Shown: positions 18,864 through 28,861, counted from the stretch's first letter. The stretch: DNA of 64,000 bases from Halococcus salifodinae DSM 8989 (GCF_000336935.1 NZ_AOME01000054.1:106770-170769), one strand, 5' to 3'. Program-made: numbers and translations. The notes: a model not told the origin generated them from the letters alone.

Positions 18864-19865
18864 ATGGAGACCGGAACGAGCTACTTCGGCGTCCGCGACG
18901 TAGATCACGTCACGAGCGATCTCGATCGATTCGCCGACGAGGGTCTCGATGCGATCCTCCACACGTTCAGTGAGCGCGATCGGGAGTATTATACCGGGAC
19001 GATGGGAGACATCATCGAGGCGAGCCACGACCGTGGGTTCGAGACCTACGTCAATCCGTGGTCGGTCGGCCGGGTGTTCGGTGGCGAAGCGCTCTCGGCG
19101 TTCATCGGCAAGCATCCCGATGCGTGCCAGGTGCTCTCGACGGGCGAGCGCATCCCCGCAGCCTGCTTCAACGCGCCCGAGTTCCGGGAGTATATGCGGG
19201 GCTGGACTCGTGACGCCGCCGGAATCGGAGCCGACGTGCTGTTCTGGGACGAACCCCACTGGTTCATCGCGAGCTGGCACGAGGAGGAGTACCCCGAGGA
19301 CGCGTGGGCCTGCCGATGCGAGCACTGCCAGGCCGCCTACGAGGAGGAGTACGGCGAGTCGATGCCTGACGAACAGACCGACCGGGTCACTGCGTTCCGC
19401 GAGGACGCCTTACTCGACTTCCTCGACGAGATGATGACGCTCACCCACAAGGAGGGCGCAGAGAACGCGGTCTGTCTCCTGCCGAGCGAAGATGCAGATC
19501 ACGGGCTCTCCGACTGGGAACGCCTCGCCGCGAACGATGCGCTCGACGTGCTGGCGACCGATCCCTACTGGGCGATCCACGCTCCCGACGAGGCGGGGGA
19601 GTTCGTCGGTTACTTCACCGATCTCGTGGAGTCGCTCGCCGAGGAGTACGACAAGCGCAGCCAGATCTGGATCCAGGGGTTCCGGCTCGACGGCAGCGAC
19701 GCCACCATCGAGGACGTCCACACCGCGACCCGGACCGTCGCCGACAGCGACGTCGACAGCGTGTTCATGTGGGGCTACGACGCCTGCCGGATCATCTCCG
19801 ATATCGCGTGCGAGGACCCCGAGGCGGTCTGGAACGCGTACATCGACGAGCTTCCGGCGGAGTAA
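18864..19865 (+). CDS. Hypothetical TIM-barrel-like protein with CxCxxC motif (possible glycoside hydrolase)
   Basis: A 333-aa protein, no signal peptide, family not recognised by name. Barrel-like strands are seen at FGVRDVDHV, GLDAILHTF, GFETYVNPW, ADVLFWDEPHWF, NAVCLLPS, LATDPYWAI, IWIQGF and SVFMWGYDA. The acidic residues of VLFWDEPHW sit where many retaining glycosidases place the acid/base. The downstream CRCEHCQAAYEEEYG motif parallels CFCDAC of the gene at 12117. It is divergent from the sugar transporter ATPase gene, so a role with the imported oligosaccharide is inferred. Confidence 0.65.
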   Translation: METGTSYFGVRDVDHVTSDLDRFADEGLDAILHTFSERDREYYTGTMGDIIEASHDRGFETYVNPWSVGRVFGGEALSAFIGKHPDACQVLSTGERIPAACFNAPEFREYMRGWTRDAAGIGADVLFWDEPHWFIASWHEEEYPEDAWACRCEHCQAAYEEEYGESMPDEQTDRVTAFREDALLDFLDEMMTLTHKEGAENAVCLLPSEDADHGLSDWERLAANDALDVLATDPYWAIHAPDEAGEFVGYFTDLVESLAEEYDKRSQIWIQGFRLDGSDATIEDVHTATRTVADSDVDSVFMWGYDACRIISDIACEDPEAVWNAYIDELPAE

Positions 19866-19907
19866 CCGTTCGTCGTCGCGCTGCTTGCGAATCGGGATCG
19901 ACGCTTC

Positions 19908-19913
19908 AAAAAA
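19908..19913 (-). terminator. T6 tract after the chitin-cluster operon
   Basis: On the minus strand six T's lie 18 bp after the stop of the last gene of the chitin cluster. This is a plausible archaeal terminator and separates the cluster from the convergent gene ending at 19865. Confidence 0.4.
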
Positions 19914-19930
19914 CGTCCGCCGACGGGCCG

Positions 19931-21556
19931 CTAGTTCCCGTAGCGATTCTTCATATCGAGCGTGGCGACCAGCTCGGTGTTCTGGTCGATGCTGGACATC
20001 TGTTCACGGAACTCGACGTGGCAGGTGTCGAGCATCACGTCGACCAGGTCGGTGAGCGGCCAGTCGTACTGGCCGGGGCCCGTGACGTTGTGGTAGGTCA
20101 TCGAGAACTTCTGATTGGGGTAGCACGTCCTGTACATGTACGGGTTGTTGTGCTGTGCGATACGGACCCCGTACGCCGAGAGCGGTGCGTCGGTTCCCTG
20201 GAACGGACCTGGTTTGTCCGCTGGCGGTAGGTTTACCTCGATGACGTCGCGCTGTGGGTGGCCCACCGAGAAGTTCTTCCGTTGTGCGTTGTCGTAGGAG
20301 AACTGATCCAGACCCCGTCCGTCTTTCGACGCACCGACCCACCAGACGACCGCGCCATCGATCAGCAGCGGCACGTTGGTGGTGTTTTCGAATACCAGCG
20401 ACTGGTCGAAGATCCAGCCATCGCCGTGGAGTTCGGCAGTTCCCTTTAACGGCGCGTTCGCGGTGAATCCACTCCCGAGCGACGCACCCGTGACCGGATG
20501 GTTCTTCTTCGTAGTGGCGTCGACGATCGGATTGCCGGCGTTTTCGTACTGGCTGTCGCTGACACCGCTGCTCCAGTCGGACCGCTGGGACTGGTGGTAG
20601 ACGTCGTCGAACTGTGATCCACTCGGCCACGCGTCCTGCACGAACACCGGTGGATCGTTCGTTGCCGAAACTGGTCCCGTGTCGGCCGTGAGGCCACCAT
20701 CCCGTCCGCTCCCGTCGTTGAACGGGATCGGTTCGGTCTTCTCGGGCAGCGACGTCAGCCACGGCATGAGCCGCGCGGTGGTCTCCCGTGGCACCCCGTC
20801 GGCGGTGAACCGCTTGACCAACCCGAGCCCCCGGCCACCGAGCGCAGCGAGTTGCATCGAACCGTCGTCAGCGTTGTTCTGGATCGCCTTGAGATCCACG
20901 CCGTGCTCGCTGGCGTCGGCGGGCAGCTCGTTTTTGAGCAGCCCGGGAACGCCGCCTTCGGTCTCCTTCGGGTAGAAGTCCTTGTCGTACGCCGAGTAGA
21001 ACTCCGAGAGGGTGGTGTTGGCAGAGACGTTGCCTCCGCCGCTGGTACCGCCGACGCTGACCGTCGTCGATGTGGCGGCGCTCGCACCGGCGTCGTCGGT
21101 CACCGTCAGCGTCACGGTGTAGCTCCCGTTCGACGAGTACGCGTGCGTGGCGGTCTTGCCTGTCGCGCTTGCGCCGTCGCCGAAAGTCCACTCGTAGGAC
21201 GCGATCGAACCGTCCGCATCCGACGAGCCCGATGCGTCGAACGTGACCGACGCACCCGGGTCGGGCGCGGACGGACTCGCCGTGAACGAGGCCGTCGGCC
21301 CTCCGTTCACGGGTCCACACGCGCCCTCACGGGTCCAGACGTTTTGGCTGGCGGCGGGTGCGGTGCCTTTGGTCCACCATTCGGCGGTCCAGAGCGCCCC
21401 CTCGTGGGTTACCCGATCACCGCCCGAATAGGCGGTCCCCGAGTCGTACGCCGGGACGCCGCTGCAGTCGGCCGCCGCTGCGATTCCACTGAGGCCGTAC
21501 GCCGCGATGGGTACTGTCGATACCTTCTGGAGCAGGCTTCGTCGTGTGTGTTTCAT
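19931..21556 (-). CDS. Secreted chitin-binding/PKD protein with unknown C-terminal domain
   Basis: A 541-aa exported protein. The N-terminus [21 protein letters not shown] ends in a hydrophobic segment with AAAAD, a Tat-type signal. Next is a CBM5/12-type chitin-binding module ([20 protein letters not shown] ... [11 protein letters not shown]), a PKD domain (about 75-165) and then about 340 residues from [13 protein letters not shown] to the end. That last part has no GH18 DxDxE motif and I do not recognise it; it holds a pair of well-separated cysteines (YRTCYPNQ and LDTCHVEF) and aromatic-rich strands. It lies at the 3' end of a five-gene chitin-degradation cluster. It could be a new polysaccharide-active or binding domain. 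Confidence 0.8.
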   Translation of the reverse strand: MKHTRRSLLQKVSTVPIAAYGLSGIAAAADCSGVPAYDSGTAYSGGDRVTHEGALWTAEWWTKGTAPAASQNVWTREGACGPVNGGPTASFTASPSAPDPGASVTFDASGSSDADGSIASYEWTFGDGASATGKTATHAYSSNGSYTVTLTVTDDAGASAATSTTVSVGGTSGGGNVSANTTLSEFYSAYDKDFYPKETEGGVPGLLKNELPADASEHGVDLKAIQNNADDGSMQLAALGGRGLGLVKRFTADGVPRETTARLMPWLTSLPEKTEPIPFNDGSGRDGGLTADTGPVSATNDPPVFVQDAWPSGSQFDDVYHQSQRSDWSSGVSDSQYENAGNPIVDATTKKNHPVTGASLGSGFTANAPLKGTAELHGDGWIFDQSLVFENTTNVPLLIDGAVVWWVGASKDGRGLDQFSYDNAQRKNFSVGHPQRDVIEVNLPPADKPGPFQGTDAPLSAYGVRIAQHNNPYMYRTCYPNQKFSMTYHNVTGPGQYDWPLTDLVDVMLDTCHVEFREQMSSIDQNTELVATLDMKNRYGN

Positions 21557-21713
21557 CGTTGTTTCGTCGTGTCGTCTTTCGTTTCGTGTGCGATCCGGCG
21601 GCAAGTGATGGGATCGGGGATCGTCGTGGCGACTTCCTCGGCGAGCCATCGGGAGCCAACCGGGGAAATCGAGGTCGTCCTCGATCCCGTTCGAGCGGCT
21701 CAGTCCCCGTCAG

Positions 21714-22823
21714 TTACCCGAACTGCGTGAAGATGTCCGAGAACTTGCCGTTGGTATCCTTGTTCAGTGCCCACGGCGCGATGCTGTACATGCCCTTTCG
21801 CTCGGCGTAATCGACCAGTTGCGTCGCGTCCTGGGTCGATATCTGGCTGAGCAGGGGCGTCACGCCCACCATCGACCAGATCGCGCTCCGGGACTTCCCG
21901 GTGTAGACCGTCTCCAGGAAGTCCACAGTACCTTCGAGCGACTGGGAGATCGAACCGAAGTTCTCGTCGCCCTGGAAGTACATCGTCATCGGCTGGACGT
22001 AATCGAGGCCGACGCCTTTCTTTTCGGCGTCCTTGATCCACGTCTTGCCACGCGAGTGGCCGTAACTCACGATGCCATCCGCGGTCGCAGAGACCGTGAA
22101 GCCGACCGTGACGTTCGGTCGCTCCGCTTTGAGCATCGCCAGCGCCTCGTTGCGCATCCCGTAGAGCGTCTCGGAGCGCTGGTCGGCGTTCTCGTCGTCG
22201 ATGTCGAGCGTGCTGACGCCGAGCGTGTCGAGGATGTTGGCGTAGGCGTTTTTGAGTTCGGTGGCGCTGCTCGCGTCCCGAGCCACGACACGCCCGTCCG
22301 CGCCGCCGATCGAGACTCGCACCTCGACGCCGTTGTTCTGAAGCGCTTGGATCGTGTCGGTCTGTGTCGAGAGTGGCTTCTGGCTGCACGAGCCCGTGTT
22401 GCAGCCCGAGAGCCACCCGGCGTTCACCTTGCCGTCGTCCGTGGCGTCGCCGAGGACCGTCAGGTAGACGTGATCGAGGTTCCGGCTCGTCACACCGTCG
22501 ACCGGATTCATCCACGTACCCGCGTAGAGGGAGTAAATCCCACCGGCGCTCCCGCCACCGCCGCCTCCGCCTCCGCCGCGGCACGTCCCCTCGCGGGTCC
22601 AGACGCTCTTGCTTTCGGCGGGCGTGCTCCCACGAGTCCACCACTCGGCGGTCCAGAGTGATCCGTCGTGGACCACCTGATCGCCGCCCGAGTAGGCGGT
22701 ATCGGCGTTCCACTGTGGCACGCCGCTACAGTCAGTCGCCGCCGAAACGGTTCCGCTCGCGCCGATCGCCAGCGCCGAGAGTCCCGCTGCCTTGCGCAGT
22801 ACGTTCCGTCGTGTATGGTTCAT
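21714..22823 (-). CDS. Secreted GH18 chitinase with one chitin-binding module
   Basis: A 369-aa exported enzyme. It has a Tat signal ([21 protein letters not shown]), a CBM5/12 module (QWNADTAYSGGDQVV ... AEWWTRGSTPA), a poly-glycine linker of nine glycines and a short GH18 barrel. The catalytic motif is VSTLDIDDE with Asp207, Asp209 and the proton donor Glu211; the first Asp of the DxxDxDxE consensus is replaced by Ser. VRVSIGGADGR is the conserved SxGG strand. Lacking the insertion domain of larger GH18 enzymes, it is likely an endo-acting form. No PKD domain is present. Confidence 0.88.
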   Translation of the reverse strand: MNHTRRNVLRKAAGLSALAIGASGTVSAATDCSGVPQWNADTAYSGGDQVVHDGSLWTAEWWTRGSTPAESKSVWTREGTCRGGGGGGGGGSAGGIYSLYAGTWMNPVDGVTSRNLDHVYLTVLGDATDDGKVNAGWLSGCNTGSCSQKPLSTQTDTIQALQNNGVEVRVSIGGADGRVVARDASSATELKNAYANILDTLGVSTLDIDDENADQRSETLYGMRNEALAMLKAERPNVTVGFTVSATADGIVSYGHSRGKTWIKDAEKKGVGLDYVQPMTMYFQGDENFGSISQSLEGTVDFLETVYTGKSRSAIWSMVGVTPLLSQISTQDATQLVDYAERKGMYSIAPWALNKDTNGKFSDIFTQFG

Positions 22824-23069
22824 GGTTCGTGTTCGTGGTGTCGTCTTCCGCATCGTTCGTCGAATGCTGTGCGCCGAGCACACGCCCGTCGCGACGAGTC
22901 CGTTGGATCGAAACGCCGCTCGAATCGGCAATCCCGATCCTCGATCGTCCGTCGTTCGTCACGGGTGGTGGCACACCCCGCTGGATCGGCGGGCACGTCG
23001 ACCGCCGATCGGGCGTGTCGCGTCGTGTGTGGTTCATCGGTGGATCGATCGACGACCGCCGGCCAGCGA

Positions 23070-25220
23070 TCAGATCGTGGCGAGGATCGCGTCGAGCAGC
23101 GTCTCGTTCCAGTCCTGGGAGAGCTCCCAGAACATCACGCCCTGCATGCCGCGCTTCTTCGCGAACTTGACCTTCTCCTCGATCGCCTGCTCGTCGTCGT
23201 AGCTGATGATCGTGTTCTCGGCTTCGTTGACGAGGTACGGCACCGAGCCGGGCTGGTGACGGTACTTCGTCCATCCACTCGTGTTCTGATAGTTCGCTTC
23301 CAGATCGCCGAAGTCGAACGCGCCCGTCGGATCCGCACCCTTTTCGAGCTGGTCGTGCCACGTCCCCTTCGGCAGTCCGCTGTAGCTGCCGTAGAGTTCG
23401 GTGCCGTTGAACCCGCGTCCGTAGAACGGCAGCCCGAGCACGAGCTCGTTGTGGGCGGCGGGCTCGGCGGGCGGGTACTTCCACTGGCCGGGCCAGTAGC
23501 CCGTCTCGCCGTGATTGCCTGCGTACAGCTTGTCCACGGAGTACTCGACGTAGTACTGAGCGGTGTAGGTCTCGCCGTACTGGGAGTTCTCGGTCGGATG
23601 GCCCGAGCCGTACAGCGGCGCGTTCAGTCCGGCGACGTCCATCCACGATCCGGTGAAGTCGTACGCCATGATCATGGTGTAGTCACAGATCTCGCCGATC
23701 TTGCCGTGACGGAGCCCACCCGCGTTCCAGTCCGAGCCACCGTTGGCGACCGAGAGGTAGTACTTCTGACCGTCTTCCTTCCCGGCGGCGTCGAGCGCGT
23801 CGCGCAGCGCCTGCAGCAGCTTGATGTGGTTCTCGTAGTCCGCGTTGCGACCACACTGGCACTTGCCCTGGGAGCTACCGGGATGCTCCCAGTCGATGTC
23901 GACGCCGTCGAGGTCGTACTTCCGGACGATCTCGACGCTCCGGTCGGCGAACGTCTGGCGCTTGCTCTGGCTCGCCGCGATGTCGCTGAACCCCTCCGAG
24001 TCGGCCCACCCGCCGATCGAGACCTTCACGCGAGTGTCCGACGCCGGACCCGATTTGAGCTTCTTGAACCGCTTCAGGTTCTTCCGATCCTGTTCGCTCA
24101 TGATCGTGGGGACGGCCTTCTTCGCGTCGACGCCGAGGAAGGCGTACTGCACGTCCGTGACCTTGCTCCACGGGATGTCCTTGGGGTAGTAGTCGTACTC
24201 CGGCGTGGCCTTCCAGCCGGGGTAGTAACCGATGACTTTGAACTCGTCCGAGGGACCGGTCCCGACCGTCACATCGCTCGTGGTGGTCGCACTCGCACCC
24301 GCGCCGTCCGTGACGGTCAGCGAGACCGTGTAGGTCCCCTTCGAGCTGTAGGTGTGACTCACAGTCTTCCCCGAGCCCGTCGACCCGTCGCCGAAATCCC
24401 ATTCGTAGCTGCTGATCGAGCCGTCGGGGTCCGACGAGCCCGACGCGTCGAACGTGGCCGCCTTTCCGGGCGCGGGCATCGATGGATCGACCGCAAACGA
24501 CGCAGTCGGCACCTCGTTGGGATCGCCCACCGTGAGCGTCGAAGTCGTGGATGCGGTCTTGCCGCCATCGTCGGTCACCGTCAGTTCGACGGTGTACTTC
24601 CCGACGGCGTCGTAGGTGTGGCTCGCGGTCTTTCCGGTCCCCGAGGTGCCGTCGCCGAAGGTCCACTCGTAGGACGCGATCGAGCCGTCGTCCGAGGAGC
24701 CCGACGCGTCGAACGTGACCGACGCGCCCGGGCCGGGTGCGGATGGACTCACCGTGAACGAGACGATCGGCATTTCGTTGGCGGGCCCGCAGTCGCCCTG
24801 TTTGGTCCAGACGTTCTCGCTGGCGGCGGGTGCAGTCCCTTTGGTCCACCATTCGGCGCTCCAAAGTGACCCCTCGTAGGTCACCTGATCGCCGCCCGAG
24901 TAGGCAGTGTTCGCATCGTACGCCGAAACGCCGCTGCAGTCAGTGGCGCTCGCCTCACTGCCGGAGCCACCGTTGGCGCTACAGTCGCCCTGTTTGGTCC
25001 AGGCGTTCTCACTCGCGGCGGGTGCGGTACCCTTGGTCCACCATTCGGCGGTCCAGAGCGATCCGTCGTAGGTCACCTGATCACCACCCGAATAGGCGGT
25101 CCCCGAGTCGTACGCCGGGATGCCGCTGCAGTCGGCCGCCGCTGCGATCCCACTGAGGCCGTATGCCGCGATGGGAACTGTCGATACTTTTCGCAACAGA
25201 TCGCGTCGTGAATCGTTCAT
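23070..25220 (-). CDS. Secreted multidomain GH18 chitinase (2 CBM, 2 PKD)
   Basis: A 716-aa exported chitinase. Tat signal ([21 protein letters not shown]), two CBM5/12 modules (about 30-75 and 88-130, each ending [23 protein letters not shown]), two PKD domains (about 135-305) and a C-terminal GH18 domain. The catalytic motif is DGVDIDWEHPG with proton donor Glu445; VKVSIGGWAD, MIMAYDFTGSW and VLGLPFYGRGF complete the family signature. The CBM and PKD modules are near-duplicates of those in neighbouring genes. It hydrolyses chitin outside the cell. Confidence 0.95.
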   Translation of the reverse strand: MNDSRRDLLRKVSTVPIAAYGLSGIAAAADCSGIPAYDSGTAYSGGDQVTYDGSLWTAEWWTKGTAPAASENAWTKQGDCSANGGSGSEASATDCSGVSAYDANTAYSGGDQVTYEGSLWSAEWWTKGTAPAASENVWTKQGDCGPANEMPIVSFTVSPSAPGPGASVTFDASGSSDDGSIASYEWTFGDGTSGTGKTASHTYDAVGKYTVELTVTDDGGKTASTTSTLTVGDPNEVPTASFAVDPSMPAPGKAATFDASGSSDPDGSISSYEWDFGDGSTGSGKTVSHTYSSKGTYTVSLTVTDGAGASATTTSDVTVGTGPSDEFKVIGYYPGWKATPEYDYYPKDIPWSKVTDVQYAFLGVDAKKAVPTIMSEQDRKNLKRFKKLKSGPASDTRVKVSIGGWADSEGFSDIAASQSKRQTFADRSVEIVRKYDLDGVDIDWEHPGSSQGKCQCGRNADYENHIKLLQALRDALDAAGKEDGQKYYLSVANGGSDWNAGGLRHGKIGEICDYTMIMAYDFTGSWMDVAGLNAPLYGSGHPTENSQYGETYTAQYYVEYSVDKLYAGNHGETGYWPGQWKYPPAEPAAHNELVLGLPFYGRGFNGTELYGSYSGLPKGTWHDQLEKGADPTGAFDFGDLEANYQNTSGWTKYRHQPGSVPYLVNEAENTIISYDDEQAIEEKVKFAKKRGMQGVMFWELSQDWNETLLDAILATI

Positions 25221-25269
25221 GATTCGTGGTTCGTGTTTTGTGGTTGTCGTGGTTGGTTGGCGAGCGATA

Positions 25270-26709
25270 CTATTTCGAGACGCCGTTGTAGATCCCCGAG
25301 AACGCGTAGGGGTTCTGGGAGATCCCGCTACAGGTCGCCGAAACCGAGCCGTCCGCACAGCCGCCGTTGTCCCGATCGAGCGACCAGAACGACACGAGAC
25401 CGATCCCCTTTTTCTGCACGAACGACGCTACCTCGCGCGCGTCGTCGAGGTGGTGGGTGCCGCCCGCGTTGTTCACCCCGATCATCGGGGTGATGCCCAC
25501 CATGCTCCAGGCCGCCGCCGACGAGAGGCCGGGGAAGATGGACATGAGATCGTCGTGGGTGCCGTTCGCGGTGTCCTTGACGGTGCTCGCGGTCGGCGCG
25601 ACCCAGCCGTAGTTCATCGTCATCACGTTGACGAACTCCAGATCGACCCCGTGGCTCTTGGCGTTCTCGACGATGTACGTGCCGTGGCTGGTCAGTCCCG
25701 TCGTGCGAGCCCGGAGTGTGTAGGACACCTTCAGATCGGGGTTGGTTTTCTGAAGTTCGGCGAGCGCCTGGTTGCGCCGATCCACGGCGGCCTCGTTGAC
25801 CGACTCCACGTCGAAGTCGAGGTGAGTCACGCCGTAGGTGTCGATCACCGTCTGGTACTCGGCCTTGATAGCGCCCACGCTCGTGATACTCTGTGCGATC
25901 GGCGTGCCGACCGCGCCGCCGAAGGAGATGATCACTGTGCCGCCGGTGTCCTGGTAGGCCTGGATCTCGCTTTTCATGCCTGCCTCGCCGACCAGCATGT
26001 CGGGCGCGCCGTCCCACGCCGCGTTCCCGTTGCCGTCCGACAGCACGAACGCCGCCGTCACAGCGTCGTTTCCGGCCTGTTTCGCGTGGTCAACCAGGCT
26101 CGTGCCCGGCTGGGTCGTCATGTGCCCGTACGGCGCGAACACGGTCTTGCCGGTCGGCTCGCTGCCGCCACCACCGCCCGCGGTCTCGACCGTGACCGTC
26201 GACGAGGACGACGCACTCGCGCCGGCGTCGTCGGTGACCGTCAGCGTGACGGTGTAGTTACCGCTTGACGCGTACGCGTGCGAAACCGTCTGGCCGGTCG
26301 CGGTCGCGCCGTCGCCAAACGCCCACTCGTAGGACGTGATCGAGCCGTCCGCATCCGACGAGCCGGCCGCATCGAACGTGACCGACTCGTTGGGCGTCAC
26401 CGTCGCCGACGAGGTGGTGAACGCGGCGGTGGGAGCCTGATTACCGTTGCCACCACCACCGCTACCGCTACAGTCGCCGACCTTCGTCCAGACGTTCTTG
26501 CTCACCGCCGGCTCCCGACCTCTTGTCCACCATTCGGCCTCCCACAGCGCGCCGTCGTGAACGACTCTGTTACCCCCGTTGTAGGTCGCCCCCGACTCCC
26601 ACTGTGGATAGCTGGCGCAGTCGGCCGCCGAGGCCACGCCACTGGTACCGACCGCCAGCGCCGACAGCCCCGCTACCTTGCGTAGCACGTTTCGTCGTGT
26701 CTGTGTCAT
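25270..26709 (-). CDS. Secreted GH18 chitinase (CBM-PKD-GH18)
   Basis: A 479-aa exported enzyme. Tat signal ([21 protein letters not shown]), one CBM5/12 module ([15 protein letters not shown] ... [11 protein letters not shown]), one PKD domain (about 95-175), a glycine linker and a GH18 domain of the short, ChiD-like type. Catalytic motif [11 protein letters not shown] with Glu302 as proton donor; [11 protein letters not shown] is the SxGG strand. It differs clearly from the GH18 domains of the genes on either side, so the cluster combines two GH18 subtypes. The start is followed by the next gene after only 49 bp. Confidence 0.93.
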   Translation of the reverse strand: MTQTRRNVLRKVAGLSALAVGTSGVASAADCASYPQWESGATYNGGNRVVHDGALWEAEWWTRGREPAVSKNVWTKVGDCSGSGGGGNGNQAPTAAFTTSSATVTPNESVTFDAAGSSDADGSITSYEWAFGDGATATGQTVSHAYASSGNYTVTLTVTDDAGASASSSSTVTVETAGGGGGSEPTGKTVFAPYGHMTTQPGTSLVDHAKQAGNDAVTAAFVLSDGNGNAAWDGAPDMLVGEAGMKSEIQAYQDTGGTVIISFGGAVGTPIAQSITSVGAIKAEYQTVIDTYGVTHLDFDVESVNEAAVDRRNQALAELQKTNPDLKVSYTLRARTTGLTSHGTYIVENAKSHGVDLEFVNVMTMNYGWVAPTASTVKDTANGTHDDLMSIFPGLSSAAAWSMVGITPMIGVNNAGGTHHLDDAREVASFVQKKGIGLVSFWSLDRDNGGCADGSVSATCSGISQNPYAFSGIYNGVSK

Positions 26710-26806
26710 GGTCGTTGTCTCCTGCCGTCGTGTCGTTTGTCGGGTGATACGTCGTCCATTGGCCGGCCGCCGTCACGCCGACGACGGCAGGCCCGGCCGG
26801 GTTCGA

Positions 26807-28861
26807 TTACCTGTTGAGCGTGTTCCAGAGCGTCGTGATGAGTTTCCCGTCCTTGGTGTCCCCACCGATGGCCCACAGCATCGTGCCGCCGTAGCTCGAA
26901 CTGCTGAGCCACTCCATCTTCTTCCGGATGGATTTCTGAGTCGGATGCGAGATCATCAGCCCCTTGCTCGGGTTGTAGCTCCACGACGAGACCGCCACGT
27001 CGTCGTAGTAGGTCGTCCAGTCGCTGCTGCCGAGGTCGACCGGATTGCTCCCGGTCCGCCCGTTGCCGATCAGATCGAACGCCTCCCAGATCCCGCCGAG
27101 GTTCGTCCCGCCGTCGCCGAACGTGGGGTACGAACCGTCGCCGCTGGCGTCCTTGCCCTCGCCGGTGTACTCCTGGAACAGCCCGTCGTCCGTCCCGTTC
27201 CCGAAGTCACCCTTGGGTGGTTTGACGCCCGACCAGCTCCGCCCGTAGAACGGCACAGCCATGTTGAGCTGGGCCGGATTCCAGCCCTGGGCCTCGTACC
27301 AACTGAGCGCGGACGAGGCGTTGAACTCGCTGGGGTTCTTGTTCGGACTGTTGGGATTTGCCTTGAGGGGCGACTGGTGGCCCGTGTACTGGCTGAAGAT
27401 GCCCCGGTAGTCGAACGTCATCACGCTGGTGTAGTCGAGCAGGTTCGAGAGCTTCCCGTGCTCGAGCCCCTTCACGATCTCTGGGTTCGCGCTCATCGCC
27501 GCCGAGAGCACGTAGGGCTCGCTCCGGTTGGGATCGTTGGCCGCGGCCTCGTCGAGTGCGTCCCGAACCGCCTTCACCAGCTTCGTGAACGCCTTCTGAT
27601 CGCCGGGCTGGGAGACGTTATCGATGTCACACACCGGTGACGCCGAGGTGCAGCCACCTCCGCCGGGGTACTCCCAGTCGAGGTCGATACCGTCGAGACC
27701 GTAGCTCTCCACGAGCTCGACGCAGTCTTGAGCGAATATCTTGCGCTTGTCGGGGTCCTGGGCTACGTAGGAGAAGTACTCCGAGTCACCCCACCCGCCC
27801 ACCGACGCGATGAAGTTGGTGTTGTCGCGCATCTGGGCCTGGGCGCTGAACGCCTTGTCACCGACGTTCTGCCAGTCCTCGACCGCTCCCTGCTTCAGGA
27901 AGCTCCCTTCGTTGCCGTTGTGCATGAACCGCGAGCCGTAGAAGTCCTGGCCGCCGTTGGCGTGCAGGAACTCCAGCGACCCGTCCTTCTCGGGACGCAA
28001 GAATGCGTACTGCACGTCGGTGACCTTGTCGTACGGGATCATGTCCGGCGTGTACTCGCGCTGGTACTGCGCCCACTGCCGCCAGTACGCGATCACGCGC
28101 TTCTTGCCGCTACCGCCGCTGTTCGATTGGACGTTGACCGTCCTCGTGAACGTCGCGCTCGCGCCCGCGTCGTCGGTGACCGTGAGCGTCACCGTGTACT
28201 CACCCGCGGAGTTGTAGGTGTGACTCACGGACTGACCGGTAGCGGTCGCGCCGTCACCGAACTTCCACTCGTAGCTGCCGATCGAGCCGTCCGCATCCGA
28301 CGAACCCGACGCGTCGAACGTGACCGACGTCCCTGGCGTGGGGAACGACTCGGATGCGGTGAACGTAGCGCTCGGCGCGGTGTTGCCGCCACCGCCACCA
28401 CCGCCACCGCCGCCGCCGCCGGACCCACAGTCGCCCTGTTTGGTCCAGACGTTTTCGCTCGTGGCAGGTGCGGTACCTTTCGTCCACCACTCGGCGCTCC
28501 AGAGTGACCCCTCGTAGGTCACCTGATCGCCGCCGGAGTAGGCAGTCCCCGAGTCGTACGCCGAGACGCTGCTGCAGTCCGTGGTCCCGCTGCTTTCGTT
28601 CCCTCCACCGCTGGCGGGATCGGTTTTCGTCCACGCGTCCGCGCTCTCGGCCGGTTCGGTACCTTTGGTCCACCACTCCGCCTCCCAGACGGAGCCGTTG
28701 TGGGTAACGCGATCTCCGCCGCTGTACGCAGTGCTCGCGTCCCATGCGGGGTACTGCGACTGTGCGGCGACCGTCGCACCTGTGCCGGCAGCCGCGGCGA
28801 GCAGCGCCGACGTCGTCCGAAGGATGTTGCGCCTGGTTCGTTCGATTGGTTGTCGTGACAT
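26807..28861 (-). CDS. Secreted multidomain GH18 chitinase (2 CBM, 1 PKD)
   Basis: A 684-aa exported chitinase, first gene of the cluster. The Tat signal is PIERTRRNILRTTSALLAAAAG. Two CBM5/12 modules follow ([17 protein letters not shown] and [14 protein letters not shown]), then an 11-residue poly-glycine linker, a PKD domain and a GH18 domain. The catalytic motif is GIDLDWEYPGG with proton donor Glu397; FIASVGGWGDS, VMTFDYRGIF and MAVPFYGRSW agree with the family. The start at 28861 places the twin-arginine motif near the N-terminus; an upstream in-frame start would move it to residue 27. Confidence 0.95.
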   Translation of the reverse strand: MSRQPIERTRRNILRTTSALLAAAAGTGATVAAQSQYPAWDASTAYSGGDRVTHNGSVWEAEWWTKGTEPAESADAWTKTDPASGGGNESSGTTDCSSVSAYDSGTAYSGGDQVTYEGSLWSAEWWTKGTAPATSENVWTKQGDCGSGGGGGGGGGGGGNTAPSATFTASESFPTPGTSVTFDASGSSDADGSIGSYEWKFGDGATATGQSVSHTYNSAGEYTVTLTVTDDAGASATFTRTVNVQSNSGGSGKKRVIAYWRQWAQYQREYTPDMIPYDKVTDVQYAFLRPEKDGSLEFLHANGGQDFYGSRFMHNGNEGSFLKQGAVEDWQNVGDKAFSAQAQMRDNTNFIASVGGWGDSEYFSYVAQDPDKRKIFAQDCVELVESYGLDGIDLDWEYPGGGGCTSASPVCDIDNVSQPGDQKAFTKLVKAVRDALDEAAANDPNRSEPYVLSAAMSANPEIVKGLEHGKLSNLLDYTSVMTFDYRGIFSQYTGHQSPLKANPNSPNKNPSEFNASSALSWYEAQGWNPAQLNMAVPFYGRSWSGVKPPKGDFGNGTDDGLFQEYTGEGKDASGDGSYPTFGDGGTNLGGIWEAFDLIGNGRTGSNPVDLGSSDWTTYYDDVAVSSWSYNPSKGLMISHPTQKSIRKKMEWLSSSSYGGTMLWAIGGDTKDGKLITTLWNTLNR

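Noticed and set aside
22668-24869. 733-codon open frame on the plus strand
   Set aside because: Antisense to two chitinase genes with signal peptides and catalytic motifs; long antisense frames are common in high-GC haloarchaeal DNA.
20254-28861. Programmed frameshifts or broken genes in the chitinase cluster
   Set aside because: All five frames are intact from signal peptide to stop, with conserved motifs in order.
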